Origin: Roseobacter sp. MH60115
GTDB lineage: Bacteria > Pseudomonadota > Alphaproteobacteria > Rhodobacterales > Rhodobacteraceae
Direction of reading: 5' to 3'
DNA: 64,000 bases
Assembly (NCBI RefSeq): GCF_015644665.1
Contig: NZ_JADOBQ010000012.1
Location: 28,023 to 92,022, forward strand
The notes under the pieces are model-generated. The model ran no database searches. It saw nothing but the letters and a program-made list of their open reading frames with translations, and was not told the origin of the DNA. Positions within the stretch are counted from its first letter, which is position 1, and the number at the start of each line of letters is the position of its first letter. Shown one piece after another: positions 52,814 through 62,008 of this stretch. Both the position numbers and the translations under genes were made by a program.

Positions 52814-53994
52814 GGTTGCGAATTCGATTCAGACGCAAGGAATTCAAAGAACTTTGTCCGATCCAATAGTGCGTGTCGCTGACGCAATTGCACTGCATTC
52901 AGTTGCTCGTCGATCGAACGACAGGCTTGAATTACCTGAACTTGCTCGTCCCGATCTGGAAGCGGGACCTTGAAGGGCGAAAGGTGCTCCCAAAAGAGAT
53001 GCTTGATCTTGCTCCCCTCGCACATTCTGATCGCGTGCGTCTGGAAACGTGAACTCTGCAGAACCCTGAAAACAAACTCTGGCAATACTTCGTCGGCGAA
53101 GGATCGGAAACGCCCGATACGCTGGTTCAGAAGTGACTTATCGCCTTCACGCGCAAGGCAAACCCGGCCCATGAAGCCCTCCTCAAGCGATTGGGCGGTG
53201 AGGTTGATGACCAGATCGCCCTCATCAATGATGAATGCCTCGGCTTCGCTCTCGACGTGTGTAGGCAAGTATTTTGTCGCCGACTCACTCCATTCCAAAT
53301 ACCCACTGCTGCCCAGGTTGCCCGGTCTCAATAGACGGACGCCTTTGTCAACATACGAATCCCCGGGAAATGGGCGTCCGTTTTGCATTTCGCACAAGCT
53401 TCCGAAACTGGTATCGGAAACTCCGTCCAGCCTTGCGAAGTGATCCAGTGTGGCTTGGCGCAACTGGCGTGTTTGCGTGGTGAGTTGAAATAGGGTCTCA
53501 GATACTTCCTCTGAAGCCTTAAGCGCCTCCACTAACCGTGCCTGCTCTTGGATCAGCGGCAGCAGGAATTCCTCCGTCGCCAACGCCTTCCAGTTGATTG
53601 TAGGCGAGAGCGAGCCGACTGATATGCTCAGCGCCCGTTCCATGAACAAATCGCTTTGCATGAAAAAGGGCAGAAACTCTGGCAGCACGGTGTCTGGCCT
53701 GGCCCGCAGCACCATCGCGTGCGCCGAGCAGATCCCCTCGAAATCCGCCACCGCCACCTTGCGCTGATAGACCCGACGCTTTCCAAAGATGATGTCGCCC
53801 GGCTGGAACAGCAGTTTGGTGGACTCCACCTCGCTGGTGTCGCCCCACCGGCGGATGCGCAAGCTGTCGGGGTCGAGATGTTCCAGCCCAACATAGCGGT
53901 CCACGTCCGCCTCATCCGGCATGACACGTTTGTTGATCTGGTCCGCCAGTTGATCAAAGCGGTAGGAGACGAGTTTTGAGGGTCGCTCAAGCAT
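52810..53994 (-). CDS. hsdS: HsdS specificity subunit, type I restriction-modification
   Basis: A 394-residue protein with two target-recognition domains (about 1-150 and 190-350), each followed by a helical conserved region: EQARLVEALKASEEVSETLFQLTTQ and DEQVQVIQACRSIDEQLNAV. GDIIFGKRRVYQRKVAVAD and NGRPFPGDSYVDKG are typical TRD starts. It sets the DNA sequence recognised by the methylase and nuclease. ATG 53994 overlaps the end of the second hsdM by eight bases. Confidence 0.92.
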   Translation of the reverse strand: MLERPSKLVSYRFDQLADQINKRVMPDEADVDRYVGLEHLDPDSLRIRRWGDTSEVESTKLLFQPGDIIFGKRRVYQRKVAVADFEGICSAHAMVLRARPDTVLPEFLPFFMQSDLFMERALSISVGSLSPTINWKALATEEFLLPLIQEQARLVEALKASEEVSETLFQLTTQTRQLRQATLDHFARLDGVSDTSFGSLCEMQNGRPFPGDSYVDKGVRLLRPGNLGSSGYLEWSESATKYLPTHVESEAEAFIIDEGDLVINLTAQSLEEGFMGRVCLAREGDKSLLNQRIGRFRSFADEVLPEFVFRVLQSSRFQTHAIRMCEGSKIKHLFWEHLSPFKVPLPDRDEQVQVIQACRSIDEQLNAVQLRQRHALLDRTKFFEFLASESNSQP

Positions 53995-55495
53995 CGGCGT
54001 CCTCCGCCGGAGCAAGCCCATCGAGCATGTCGACCAGCCCATCCATGCCCGTCCAGAACTCCCGCCCCTCGGCATCGAAATTGCCCCAGGCCAAAGCCAG
54101 CGACACGGCGTCCTCTGCGGCGACCTCCGCCTTTGGCTTTTTCACATAGCGGGCGATGGACAGGTTCCCCTCTGCCGCCAGCACATCGGCATTGCTGACT
54201 ACAGCTGCAAAACCGGCTTCGTCCGCGAAAGCCTGATAGGCCGCGAAGATGCGGTCCTGATGCGCTTCGCGCAGAAAGCTCTGCGCCCGCTCGCGCGCGA
54301 TCTCGGCCACCGCGTCGATGAACAGCATGCGTCCCTGCCGCTCGGCCGGCTTGCGGCCGCGGCAGATGATAACGCAGGCCTCCATCGGCGAGTTGTAGAA
54401 CAGCCCCGGTCCGAGCCCGAGCACGCATTCCACCAGATCGGCCTCGATCAGCTTGCGCCGCATCTCGGCCTCTTCGTTGCGGAAGAGCACGCCATGCGGG
54501 AACAGGATCGCGCAGCGCCCGGTCTCGGGGTCCATGCTTTGCAGGATGTGCTGGAAAAAGGCGTAGTCCGCGCGCCCCTGCGGCGGGGTGCCGAGGAAGT
54601 TGCGCCCCCAGACATCCTTCTCCCACGCGCCGCGGTTCCATTTCTTGATGGAATACGGCGGATTGGCGAGGACCACATCGAAGGTGCGCAGCGCGTCGCC
54701 TTCCGCGAAGGCGGGTGCGGCCAGAGTGTTGCCGCTGGAGATCTGGAAGTCTGACACGCCGTGGATCACGAGGTTCATCCGGGCGATGGCGGCGGTGATG
54801 GTGATGAGCTCCTGACCGTAAAGGCCCATCGTGCGCGTCTCGCCGCCGCGCCGTTTCACCTCGGCAAGGCAGGAGATCAGCATGCCGCCGGTGCCGCAGG
54901 TCGGGTCGTAGATGCTCTCGCCTGATTTCGGCTCGAGCATCTGCGCCATGAGGTGGACCAGCGTGCGGTTGGTGTAGAACTCCTGCGCGGTGTGGCCGCT
55001 GTCGTCGGCGAACTTCTTGATGAGGTATTCGTAGCCGCTGCCAAGCTCGTCCTCGGGGACGGCGGCGAGCGTCAGGTCGTGCTTCGAGAAGTGCTCGATC
55101 AGGTTCTTGAGCGTGGCGTCGGGCATCTGGCCCTTGTCGGTCCAGTTGGCGTTGCCGAAGACACCCTGCAGCCGTTCCGGGTTGGCCGCTTCGATTGCCA
55201 GGAAGGCTGAGAGCAGTGCCCGCCCGACATCCTTCGGCGCGCTGCGCACGTCGTTCCAGTGCGCGCCCTCTGGGATGACAAAGCGGTCGTTCGCCGTGGC
55301 GGTCGCGTAGCCCTCGTCGCCGGTTTCGTCGAGCGCCTCCTGGTAATCCTCGTCCCAGACGTCGGAGAGGCGTTTGAAGAACATCAGCGGGAAGATGTAC
55401 TGCTTGTAGTCGCTGGCATCGACAAGGCCGCGGAGCAGCGTCGCCGCGCCCCAGAGATAGCTTTCGAGCTCGCGTTGGGAAAGGTGTTCGGTCAT
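53987..55495 (-). CDS. hsdM: HsdM methyltransferase subunit, second copy
   Basis: A 502-residue N6-adenine methyltransferase. SAM motif I is DPTCGTGGML, motif IV is ANPPYSIKKW; QEFYTNRTLVHLMA precedes them, and the helical N-terminal domain has YIFPLMFFKRLSDVWDEDY. It differs clearly from the copy encoded just before it (NPPY versus NPPF, different C-terminus). Next to hsdS, this is the copy most likely to form the M2S complex with it. Start overlaps the first hsdM as ATGA. Confidence 0.93.
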   Translation of the reverse strand: MTEHLSQRELESYLWGAATLLRGLVDASDYKQYIFPLMFFKRLSDVWDEDYQEALDETGDEGYATATANDRFVIPEGAHWNDVRSAPKDVGRALLSAFLAIEAANPERLQGVFGNANWTDKGQMPDATLKNLIEHFSKHDLTLAAVPEDELGSGYEYLIKKFADDSGHTAQEFYTNRTLVHLMAQMLEPKSGESIYDPTCGTGGMLISCLAEVKRRGGETRTMGLYGQELITITAAIARMNLVIHGVSDFQISSGNTLAAPAFAEGDALRTFDVVLANPPYSIKKWNRGAWEKDVWGRNFLGTPPQGRADYAFFQHILQSMDPETGRCAILFPHGVLFRNEEAEMRRKLIEADLVECVLGLGPGLFYNSPMEACVIICRGRKPAERQGRMLFIDAVAEIARERAQSFLREAHQDRIFAAYQAFADEAGFAAVVSNADVLAAEGNLSIARYVKKPKAEVAAEDAVSLALAWGNFDAEGREFWTGMDGLVDMLDGLAPAEDADA

Positions 55496-57030
55496 TGCAG
55501 CCAGCCACCCTCAGTCAGAACCTTGCGCAGGTGATCCTCGGCCGCGCGCGCGTCCGCAAGGGCCGTTTTGAACGCATCGACAGCCTCGGCGAGCGGCGGA
55601 ATGTCCTCGCCGATGGGCGGGAGCACGTAGCGCGAGATGTTGAGCGTCCAGCCTTCCTTCTTGATCTCGTCGATGGTGGCGACCTTGGCGCGATCCTCGA
55701 CATCCTCAAAGGCGCGGTACCAGGCGACGATCTGGTCGCTGTGCTCCTGGTCGAGGAAGTTCTGCGCCCGGCCTTTGCGGAACAAGCTGGAGGCGTCGAT
55801 GATCAGGACCTTGTTCTTGCGCTCTGCCGGCTTCTTGCGCCGGAGCATGACCACGCAGCCCGCGAGCTGGGTGCCGTAGAACAGGTTCGGAGCCAGGCCG
55901 ATGACGGCTTCGATCATATCGTTCTCAAGCAGCGCCTGACGGATCGTCCCCTCGGCCGACTTTCGGAACAGGGCGCCCTGCGGCAGGACGACGGCCATCC
56001 GGCTGTTTCCGGTCGGCGCCATCGACGAGATCATGTGCTGGACGAAGGCATAATCGCCGTAGCTCTCGGGCGGTATGCCGTACTGGGCTCGACCCCACGG
56101 ATCTGCCTCCCAGAGTTCGCGCCCCCATTCCTTTAGCGAGAATGGCGGGTTCGCGATGACGCAGTCAAAGGTGGCGATGCCGCTCGTGCTCGAGTCGGTG
56201 AAAGCGGGGCTGCGCAGCGTGTCCTCGCGCGCGATCTGGAAGTCCTCGATCCCGTGCAGGACCAGGTTCATGCGCGCGATGGCGGAGGTGGTGAGGTTCT
56301 TCTCCTGGCCGTAGATCTTGCCATAGAACGTCCGCGGGTCACCGCCCTTGCGCATGACGTGCTCGATCGCGCCCAGCAGCATACCGCCCGTTCCGCAGGC
56401 AGGGTCATAGATACTCTCGCCTTCCTGTGGATCAAGAATCTCGACCATCATCCGCACGACGCTGCGCGGCGTGTAGAACTCGCCGGCCTTGTTGCGCCGG
56501 GTGACGTCGGCGAACTTGCCGATCAGGTATTCGTAGGCGTCCCCGAGGACATCGGTGCTGACTGCCTGATTACCGAGCCCAATGTCCGAGAAACCTTCGA
56601 TCAGATCCTTGAGCAGTTCGTCCGAAAACTTCTCCTTGTTACCCCAGTCGGCGGTCCCGAAAACGCGGAAGAGCGTGTCTGGGTTGGCCCGCTCGATCTC
56701 CTGCATGGCGCGGTGAAGCGCGGCACCAACGTTCGTCGCGGTTTCGCGAACATCGTTCCAACGGCAACCTTCGGGAACGACGAAACGGTGGATCTCGGGG
56801 AACAGCGAAGGATCCGCCTCGCCATAGATCTCCTGCGCTTCGGCAGTCTCTTCATGCCAAACATCGGAAATGCGTTTGAAGAACAGGAGCGGCAGGATAT
56901 AGCCCTTCCAATCGGTCCGATCGACTGCCGAGCCCCGCAGAGTGTTGGCACCGTCCCACAGGGCGGATTTGACTCCATTAGCACCCAAGGAAGATCGATC
57001 CCTTTGAATTTTGGCGGCTTTCTCGCTCAT
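55492..57030 (-). CDS. hsdM: HsdM methyltransferase subunit, first copy
   Basis: A 512-residue N6-adenine methyltransferase with YILPLLFFKRISDVW, GEFYTPRSVVRMMVE, motif I DPACGTGGMLLG and motif IV ANPPFSLKEWG. All motifs look intact, so it is not a decayed duplicate. It has its own C-terminal end (EDHLRKVLTEGG). Two unlike HsdM subunits with one HsdS is unusual; they may form a mixed M1M2S complex. ATG 57030 overlaps the stop of the DUF262 gene as ATGA. Confidence 0.93.
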   Translation of the reverse strand: MSEKAAKIQRDRSSLGANGVKSALWDGANTLRGSAVDRTDWKGYILPLLFFKRISDVWHEETAEAQEIYGEADPSLFPEIHRFVVPEGCRWNDVRETATNVGAALHRAMQEIERANPDTLFRVFGTADWGNKEKFSDELLKDLIEGFSDIGLGNQAVSTDVLGDAYEYLIGKFADVTRRNKAGEFYTPRSVVRMMVEILDPQEGESIYDPACGTGGMLLGAIEHVMRKGGDPRTFYGKIYGQEKNLTTSAIARMNLVLHGIEDFQIAREDTLRSPAFTDSSTSGIATFDCVIANPPFSLKEWGRELWEADPWGRAQYGIPPESYGDYAFVQHMISSMAPTGNSRMAVVLPQGALFRKSAEGTIRQALLENDMIEAVIGLAPNLFYGTQLAGCVVMLRRKKPAERKNKVLIIDASSLFRKGRAQNFLDQEHSDQIVAWYRAFEDVEDRAKVATIDEIKKEGWTLNISRYVLPPIGEDIPPLAEAVDAFKTALADARAAEDHLRKVLTEGGWLQ

Positions 57031-58658
57031 GCAATCGTCCAAATATCTGCGGCAGCTTCAACCATTTTAGCTTGCCGAAATTCTATGAAATCTGGACGCC
57101 AGTCATCCTGCTCCAGGATGAGCTTAGTGGTATCAAATGACACCTTGTTGTTTCTTTCTGAATAGATTTTCTTTTTCCGGTCAAAACTGAAGTACTGAGC
57201 TTTGTAGTTCTTGATGCCAGCAAGAAGGGCAAGGTTCCCGAGGCGGTGCAGCCATTGACGATGAGCATCATCCGTAAACCGCTCGCGCCAGTAATCTTCC
57301 TTCAGGGCCTGAGGGAGCACATGCTCAATAGTTATTTTTCCGCCATAGTCTTTCGTGACAGATTCGTCTTGATCTGCTTCCTCCAGCCGAAGGAGAACAG
57401 CCTGCGCGAATGGCTTCCCATAAACTTCACCATTGAGCAGTGAACGAAACTCTTCATTCTGCGCGTTTTGCCGAAATATCAACCTAATTTCATCGGCCGA
57501 CTTTCCCGAACGTATTGCTGTAATCAGCTGGAAATAGGCTGTAAGACGAGCGGTAAACGCAAGTCGCCTGATCCAGTTCTGGTAGGTGACTTTCTCAAGT
57601 AAATCGATGAATTCGGCTTCCGATATGCCTTCAACTGGATTGTTAAGATAGGCGAGCAACGGTGGCACCCATTCCTCGAACGCAACGCGATGGAGGGAAC
57701 GCAACGATCGTCGCGCGGCGACATCCTCAAAACCGTTTTGCTGGATACGGAGATAATTCCGAGCAGATGTGGTTATGCCATCCAAGAAACTGAACGGGCT
57801 ATCACTTGCCTCAATAAGCGGTTTGTACTCCTCATGGAGGGTTTTCCGAGCTTTGATCGCTGTAACCGATGATCGATGGTGTGCCAGAAACTGATCTAGT
57901 CGCTCGATGCCAATCGCTTCCTCGAGTTGTAGCCACTGTTCGTCAAGCTCTTCGCTTTTTGACGATGCACCGCCCATACGCGCAAATAGCATGTTTTTGA
58001 TCAAGTCTGCGTTCGACAGCGGCATTCCGCGCGCGTTCAAAACGTTAAATAGCCGGTATGCCGACTGCCATGATGCTGTTGTGACAAACACCACGTACAC
58101 CTTCGTCAGAAGGTAATTCGCAAACAGCTTTAGAGACTTCTCATCTCGCTGAGCCAAAAAATGGTCGATCACGCCAAGGTTCTCAGTGAGCCTTATTTTT
58201 GGTGCATCCTGTTTATTTTGAATCTCGCGCGATATCGCGTCGGTGATTTCCTCACTGGCCAAAACGTGGCGGCGGAAAAAGCTCTGATCTTTTTGTCGGA
58301 GCGTGAGCCGCGGCGTCTCTTCTTCGCCGGTTAGTTCGTTCTTGGGTAAGACCCGTTTCCCAAGCGTCGATTTTGCCGGCTCACTAACCGCATCTCTTAA
58401 GCGTGCGAAAATCAGGTTAAGTGTCGTCAGCCGCTGCTGCCCATCGACGACGTCATAAAGCTCGTCCTTGCTTCGCTCGATTGTAATGAGGGACCCGATG
58501 AAATATTCTTCGTCATCGGCTTCAAAAGCATCCCACACATCATCTAGAAGCTGTTCGACGTTTCCTTTCTCCCATGAGTATGGTCGTTGGTACGGGGGGA
58601 TTTCATAGCGTATTTGTTCTGTGAGAATCTTGCTTATTGTTCTTTCCGCAGCTTCCAT
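57027..58658 (-). CDS. DUF262/DUF1524 protein (GmrSD-like nuclease)
   Basis: A 543-residue fusion: DUF262 at the N-terminus (IPPYQRPYSWEKG, VVDGQQRLTTLNLI), a long helical middle with NARGMPLSNADLIKN, and DUF1524 at the C-terminus (KITIEHVLPQAL, with the His-Asn-His type core and LGNLALL). GmrSD proteins are NTP-dependent type IV enzymes that cut modified, for example glucosylated, phage DNA. As the first gene of the type I operon, coupled by ATGA to hsdM, it would give the locus an activity against modified DNA as well. Confidence 0.9.
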   Translation of the reverse strand: MEAAERTISKILTEQIRYEIPPYQRPYSWEKGNVEQLLDDVWDAFEADDEEYFIGSLITIERSKDELYDVVDGQQRLTTLNLIFARLRDAVSEPAKSTLGKRVLPKNELTGEEETPRLTLRQKDQSFFRRHVLASEEITDAISREIQNKQDAPKIRLTENLGVIDHFLAQRDEKSLKLFANYLLTKVYVVFVTTASWQSAYRLFNVLNARGMPLSNADLIKNMLFARMGGASSKSEELDEQWLQLEEAIGIERLDQFLAHHRSSVTAIKARKTLHEEYKPLIEASDSPFSFLDGITTSARNYLRIQQNGFEDVAARRSLRSLHRVAFEEWVPPLLAYLNNPVEGISEAEFIDLLEKVTYQNWIRRLAFTARLTAYFQLITAIRSGKSADEIRLIFRQNAQNEEFRSLLNGEVYGKPFAQAVLLRLEEADQDESVTKDYGGKITIEHVLPQALKEDYWRERFTDDAHRQWLHRLGNLALLAGIKNYKAQYFSFDRKKKIYSERNNKVSFDTTKLILEQDDWRPDFIEFRQAKMVEAAADIWTIA

Positions 58659-59157
58659 TCGCTCGAGCGCCCCTCAAAGAAATGCTATTTTTTTGGTAGT
58701 TGAGCGCATCAACTTGATCGCGGCCCGTCACATCCTGTTCTTCAAGTGTAAGAGATTGGCCGTCTGCGGTACAAGCCGAATCCCCTGAGACTGAGACCGT
58801 TAGCGGCGCTGATCTCACCCGTCACACGGATACGGCTCAAGCAGCTTGGACAGCGTCAAGTCTAATCCTTGACTGCCCTGCTAGATCGTCTCGACTGTAA
58901 CCGGTACGAGCTGCGATCGGCGAAGCACGCCGGTTATTTAAGAGGGGGTGATCCCCGCACGTTTGGCAAGTTCGGTTTTCCGCGTGCGCAGGAAAGACGG
59001 TTCTGATCTCAGCCCTTCAGTTCGTTTCTTGCTCGGGCAGCGAATGTCCGGAAAGCGGGCTGCGACCGCAGCATCTTGACCCATTGGCCAACGGCAGGAA
59101 TGGGCCGCGAGTTACGACACTCTGAAGCTGGGATGTGCCAGAAATCGGACAATTCTG
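58659..59157. other. leader region of the defence operon and downstream flank
   Basis: No gene is supported over about 500 bases. The minus-strand promoter for the restriction operon must lie in the first part. An inverted repeat GTCAAG-N7-CTTGAC occurs at 58855-58873, and a small hairpin CGGCG-aagca-CGCCG near 58940. Either could be regulatory, but neither is strong evidence. Confidence 0.45.
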
Positions 59158-59631
59158 TCATCCTGTCGCAAGTTGAAATTTGAGGAAGGTCGCCCCGTCA
59201 TAATCGACTTCGCCAACCCGCCAAGCACCAAGTCTGTCGAGTGCCCGCAGGTTCGTGCGTGACGGTGGTAAAAGGAAGGTCACAAACGGGATGCGTTCAT
59301 CGAAAATTGCAAAGTCGATCGCCTTTCGCGAGATGCGCGGCCCGAGGCCAAACGTGTCGGGCCGCAAGACCAGTCCGAAATCCCACTCGGCCCCTTCTTT
59401 TTGAAATCCACCCCAGCCGACATATCGGTCATCGGACAAGAATGCCCAATGTCCAAGTCCGTCACGGTGCCAACACTCTTCCTTTTTGGCGACAAACCGC
59501 GCCACTGTTTCGGCATTCCAACTAAATTTCAGAAGCGGCATATGCTCGGCGACACGCGGGTCGGACATGTGCGCCAAGATTTCGGCTGGGTCAATTTCCG
59601 ACAATCGGACGAATTTTATTTCAGATCCCAT
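59158..59631 (-). CDS. GNAT-family N-acetyltransferase
   Basis: A 157-residue protein similar to RimJ/RimL-like GNATs: FVRLSEIDPAEILAHMSDPRVAEHMP at the start, YVGWGGFQKEGAEWDFGLVL in the middle beta sheet and a bulge-like LGPRISRKAIDFAI. The Gly-rich acetyl-CoA loop is not obvious, so it may be divergent. ATG 59631 has AGAGG five bases upstream; the frame also has an ATG at 59661 without one. Confidence 0.75.
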   Translation of the reverse strand: MGSEIKFVRLSEIDPAEILAHMSDPRVAEHMPLLKFSWNAETVARFVAKKEECWHRDGLGHWAFLSDDRYVGWGGFQKEGAEWDFGLVLRPDTFGLGPRISRKAIDFAIFDERIPFVTFLLPPSRTNLRALDRLGAWRVGEVDYDGATFLKFQLATG

Positions 59632-59707
59632 ATCGACCTCTTTCGATGTGCTCGTGCTCATTGTCAGCTGGACAAGATTTTTTTATCAGCCAACTCTTTG
59701 CCTGGCG

Positions 59708-60079
59708 TCACGCTGGGACATAGGCATTCAGTTTGTTGCCATCCAGATCCCGGAAATATCCTCCGTAGAAACCATGATCTCCGCGTGGGCCGGGGGGCCC
59801 CTCATCTGTTCCGCCAAGTTCGAGGCACTTGGCGTGAAGCGTATCGACGGCTTTTCTGTTGGTCATTTTCAAAGCGACCATCACCCCGTTTCCAACGCTT
59901 GCCGGCGCCCCATTGAATGGACAAGCAAGGCATAACGCAGGCTCGGCCCTTGAGCGGCCCCATGCGGCCATATCGCCGTGTTTCCAAAGACGGTTTGCGC
60001 CCACGCTCGAAAACAAGGCGTCGTAGAATTTCAGCGCGGCCTCGAAGTTGTTGGTTCCGAGGGTAACATATCCGATCAT
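59708..60079 (-). CDS. VOC/glyoxalase-fold protein
   Basis: A 123-residue single-domain vicinal-oxygen-chelate protein: MIGYVTLGTNNFEAALKFYDAL opens the fold and the end GGYFRDLDGNKLNAYVP is typical. Such proteins include small dioxygenases, isomerases and antibiotic-binding proteins; the substrate cannot be told. Good GGAG before ATG 60079. The downstream GNAT gene is in the same direction. Confidence 0.85.
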   Translation of the reverse strand: MIGYVTLGTNNFEAALKFYDALFSSVGANRLWKHGDMAAWGRSRAEPALCLACPFNGAPASVGNGVMVALKMTNRKAVDTLHAKCLELGGTDEGPPGPRGDHGFYGGYFRDLDGNKLNAYVPA

Positions 60080-60127
60080 GCTTGATCTCCGTAAATCTGT
60101 GGGCGCTATTTTCAACTCTAAGCCCGA

Positions 60128-60805
60128 CTACAAAGGCGCCTGGGTTGCTGCGCCAGACCGCCTTGCAAGCAGGGTCGAGGCCGGACCATGGCTCGGAATT
60201 GCCCGCACTTCAAAATTTTCGAAACGCTCGATTGCCTGCATCAATCGGGAGCGGGACATAAACCGGCCGGTCCCGCGAAACAAAAGCGCCTGCCGTATAA
60301 GGCTGTCGGCAAGACCACGGGCAGGCTCATCCGCGCAGAACGCGAGACAAAGCGCGCCGCCGGCTCGAACAACCCTGCAAAGCTCACTCAAAGCCTGGTG
60401 GGGATCGGGGACGGTTTCCAAAGCCCAAGCACACGTCACAAGATCGAACGTGCCATCTTCAAACGGCAGGGACTCCAACCGTCCTTGTATCTTCGGCACA
60501 GGAATGTCGGCGCAGCGTGCAAGCATCGCTGCGGACGGGTCGAGAAGGGTCATCAAATTCGGCGGCATGCCCTCGGCGATCAGTCTACGTGCCAGGTTGC
60601 CGGTGCCGCAGCCAGCATCCAAAAGCCTCGAATTCGGCGTCGCAAGTGCACGCACCAGACCTTCCAGGGCGGCCTGCGCTTCGCCGCCCGCATGACGCAG
60701 CCAGCGATGATGAAGTTTGTCATAGCGAGGTGCGAGCTTGTCATAAAGATCAACCGCATCGTCTAAAGGCGTTTCTGCCAAAATCTCTTTGGTCCTATTA
60801 CTCAT
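60128..60805 (-). CDS. class I SAM-dependent methyltransferase
   Basis: A 225-residue UbiE-like enzyme: YDKLAPRYDKLHHRWL, then the SAM-binding LLDAGCGTGNLARRL, LLDPSAAML, and LPFEDGTFDLVTCAWALETV. Small-molecule methylation is likely, target unknown. It overlaps the preceding membrane-protein gene by eight bases and is followed by the VOC gene. Confidence 0.9.
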   Translation of the reverse strand: MSNRTKEILAETPLDDAVDLYDKLAPRYDKLHHRWLRHAGGEAQAALEGLVRALATPNSRLLDAGCGTGNLARRLIAEGMPPNLMTLLDPSAAMLARCADIPVPKIQGRLESLPFEDGTFDLVTCAWALETVPDPHQALSELCRVVRAGGALCLAFCADEPARGLADSLIRQALLFRGTGRFMSRSRLMQAIERFENFEVRAIPSHGPASTLLARRSGAATQAPL

Positions 60806-61256
60806 TTATAGTATCCGCGGAGCGCACACGCTTTTTTTGCGGAAAACTTGCGTCGGACTGCGGCGCGGTGTGTTCGCGCTCGGGCCACGTCCATGCGGTC
60901 CAGAGAATTGCGATTAGAGCCACGATCTCGATAACGAGGTGAAAGGTGTCATCCATGTCGGTGGGGGCCGAGGAAAGGAGCGTACCCGTCGTGACGATCA
61001 CTGCAAGAAAGGTGACAGGGCGGCCGATCCTGCGGGTTAGCAAAAGCGAAAAGAGCACCATCGCAATCGGCACTTGGACGAGGAAACCGCCCAGAAGCAT
61101 CAGCCCTTCGGTGATCTTGATGCCGTTATAATGGCCTGTCAGCAGCATCTCGATATGGGACGCGAGGACAAACTGGTGAATATCGCGAAAGATGATGTTG
61201 AGCAGTATGAACAGCCACAGGGCCGAAAGAAGAATATGGGGATCGAGCCGTCTCAT
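60798..61256 (-). CDS. DUF6326-like membrane protein
   Basis: A 152-residue protein with four predicted helices; LLSALWLFILLNIIFRDIHQF and GIKITEGLMLLGGFLVQVPIAMVLFS match what I recall of the DUF6326 family. The tail is charged and cytosolic. Function is unknown. It overlaps the methyltransferase gene downstream. Confidence 0.75.
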   Translation of the reverse strand: MRRLDPHILLSALWLFILLNIIFRDIHQFVLASHIEMLLTGHYNGIKITEGLMLLGGFLVQVPIAMVLFSLLLTRRIGRPVTFLAVIVTTGTLLSSAPTDMDDTFHLVIEIVALIAILWTAWTWPEREHTAPQSDASFPQKKRVRSADTINE

Positions 61257-61317
61257 TTTGGTGTCTTCTTTCTGTGTTTCTGGAGTTTGCCGGATCAGGC
61301 CGCGAGCACGACCGGGT

Positions 61318-61974
61318 TCAGATCACGGCACCGGATGCGCGCGTTGCAAAGACGCGGCGGATCAGGAGTTCCGCAATCGCAAGATTGATGGCCCACGCCC
61401 CAACCATCAGGAGGTCACGGGAAAACCCCAACGGCTCAGTGTCAAAGAGGCCCATCGTGACCAGAAAGAGCGCGGTCTGCGTTGAGGCCCCTTGGCCGAT
61501 AGCATAGGCGCGCAGCATCGCAGCGCGGTGCGCGGCGACGTCTCGCGACCGGATCGCGACAACGGCCCATGCGATGAGAGCGACCATCGCGAGGCTAAGT
61601 GTGACCCTCGCCCCATAAAGCAATGGTCCCTGCAAGGCGTCGGGAAATGCATAGGCCACGGTCATCCATAGCCCGGTAAGCGCGCTGACGCATCCCGCTG
61701 CCGCCACGATCCGCCCGAGGGTCCTGTGCAAGGTGGGACGGTAGCGCCTCAGGCTCGGCAGGAACTGCACAGCCCCGACAAGGCAGAAAACTGAACTGCC
61801 AAGGATATGCAATGTGATCGGTAGGGGATCGATCACCGCACGCGGGTTCGGCGGTATGATCGCCGGAGCGCCGAAAAGTTCCGGAATCCGGACCAGCCCG
61901 ATAACTGCCGGAATGAAAGAGTAGAGGAACACGAGGGCAAGGAACGCCCATTCGCGACGGCTGATAAAGTACAT
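61318..61974 (-). CDS. DUF2306-like membrane protein
   Basis: A 218-residue polytopic protein with about six helices. RPTLHRTLGRIVAAAGCVSALTG and DVAAHRAAMLRAYAI, both with membrane-embedded His, fit DUF2306, a family of possible haem- or quinone-associated membrane proteins. Sits between two methyltransferase genes in the same direction; role unknown. Confidence 0.75.
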   Translation of the reverse strand: MYFISRREWAFLALVFLYSFIPAVIGLVRIPELFGAPAIIPPNPRAVIDPLPITLHILGSSVFCLVGAVQFLPSLRRYRPTLHRTLGRIVAAAGCVSALTGLWMTVAYAFPDALQGPLLYGARVTLSLAMVALIAWAVVAIRSRDVAAHRAAMLRAYAIGQGASTQTALFLVTMGLFDTEPLGFSRDLLMVGAWAINLAIAELLIRRVFATRASGAVI

Positions 61975-62008
61975 GCTTCGGTCTCTCAGTATAAGGTGCC
62001 GGTCTGCC

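Noticed and set aside
53628..55508. 626-codon minus-strand frame overlapping hsdM and hsdS
   Set aside because: It is an Arg/Gly-rich shifted frame of the second hsdM; HsdM motifs are only in the other frame.
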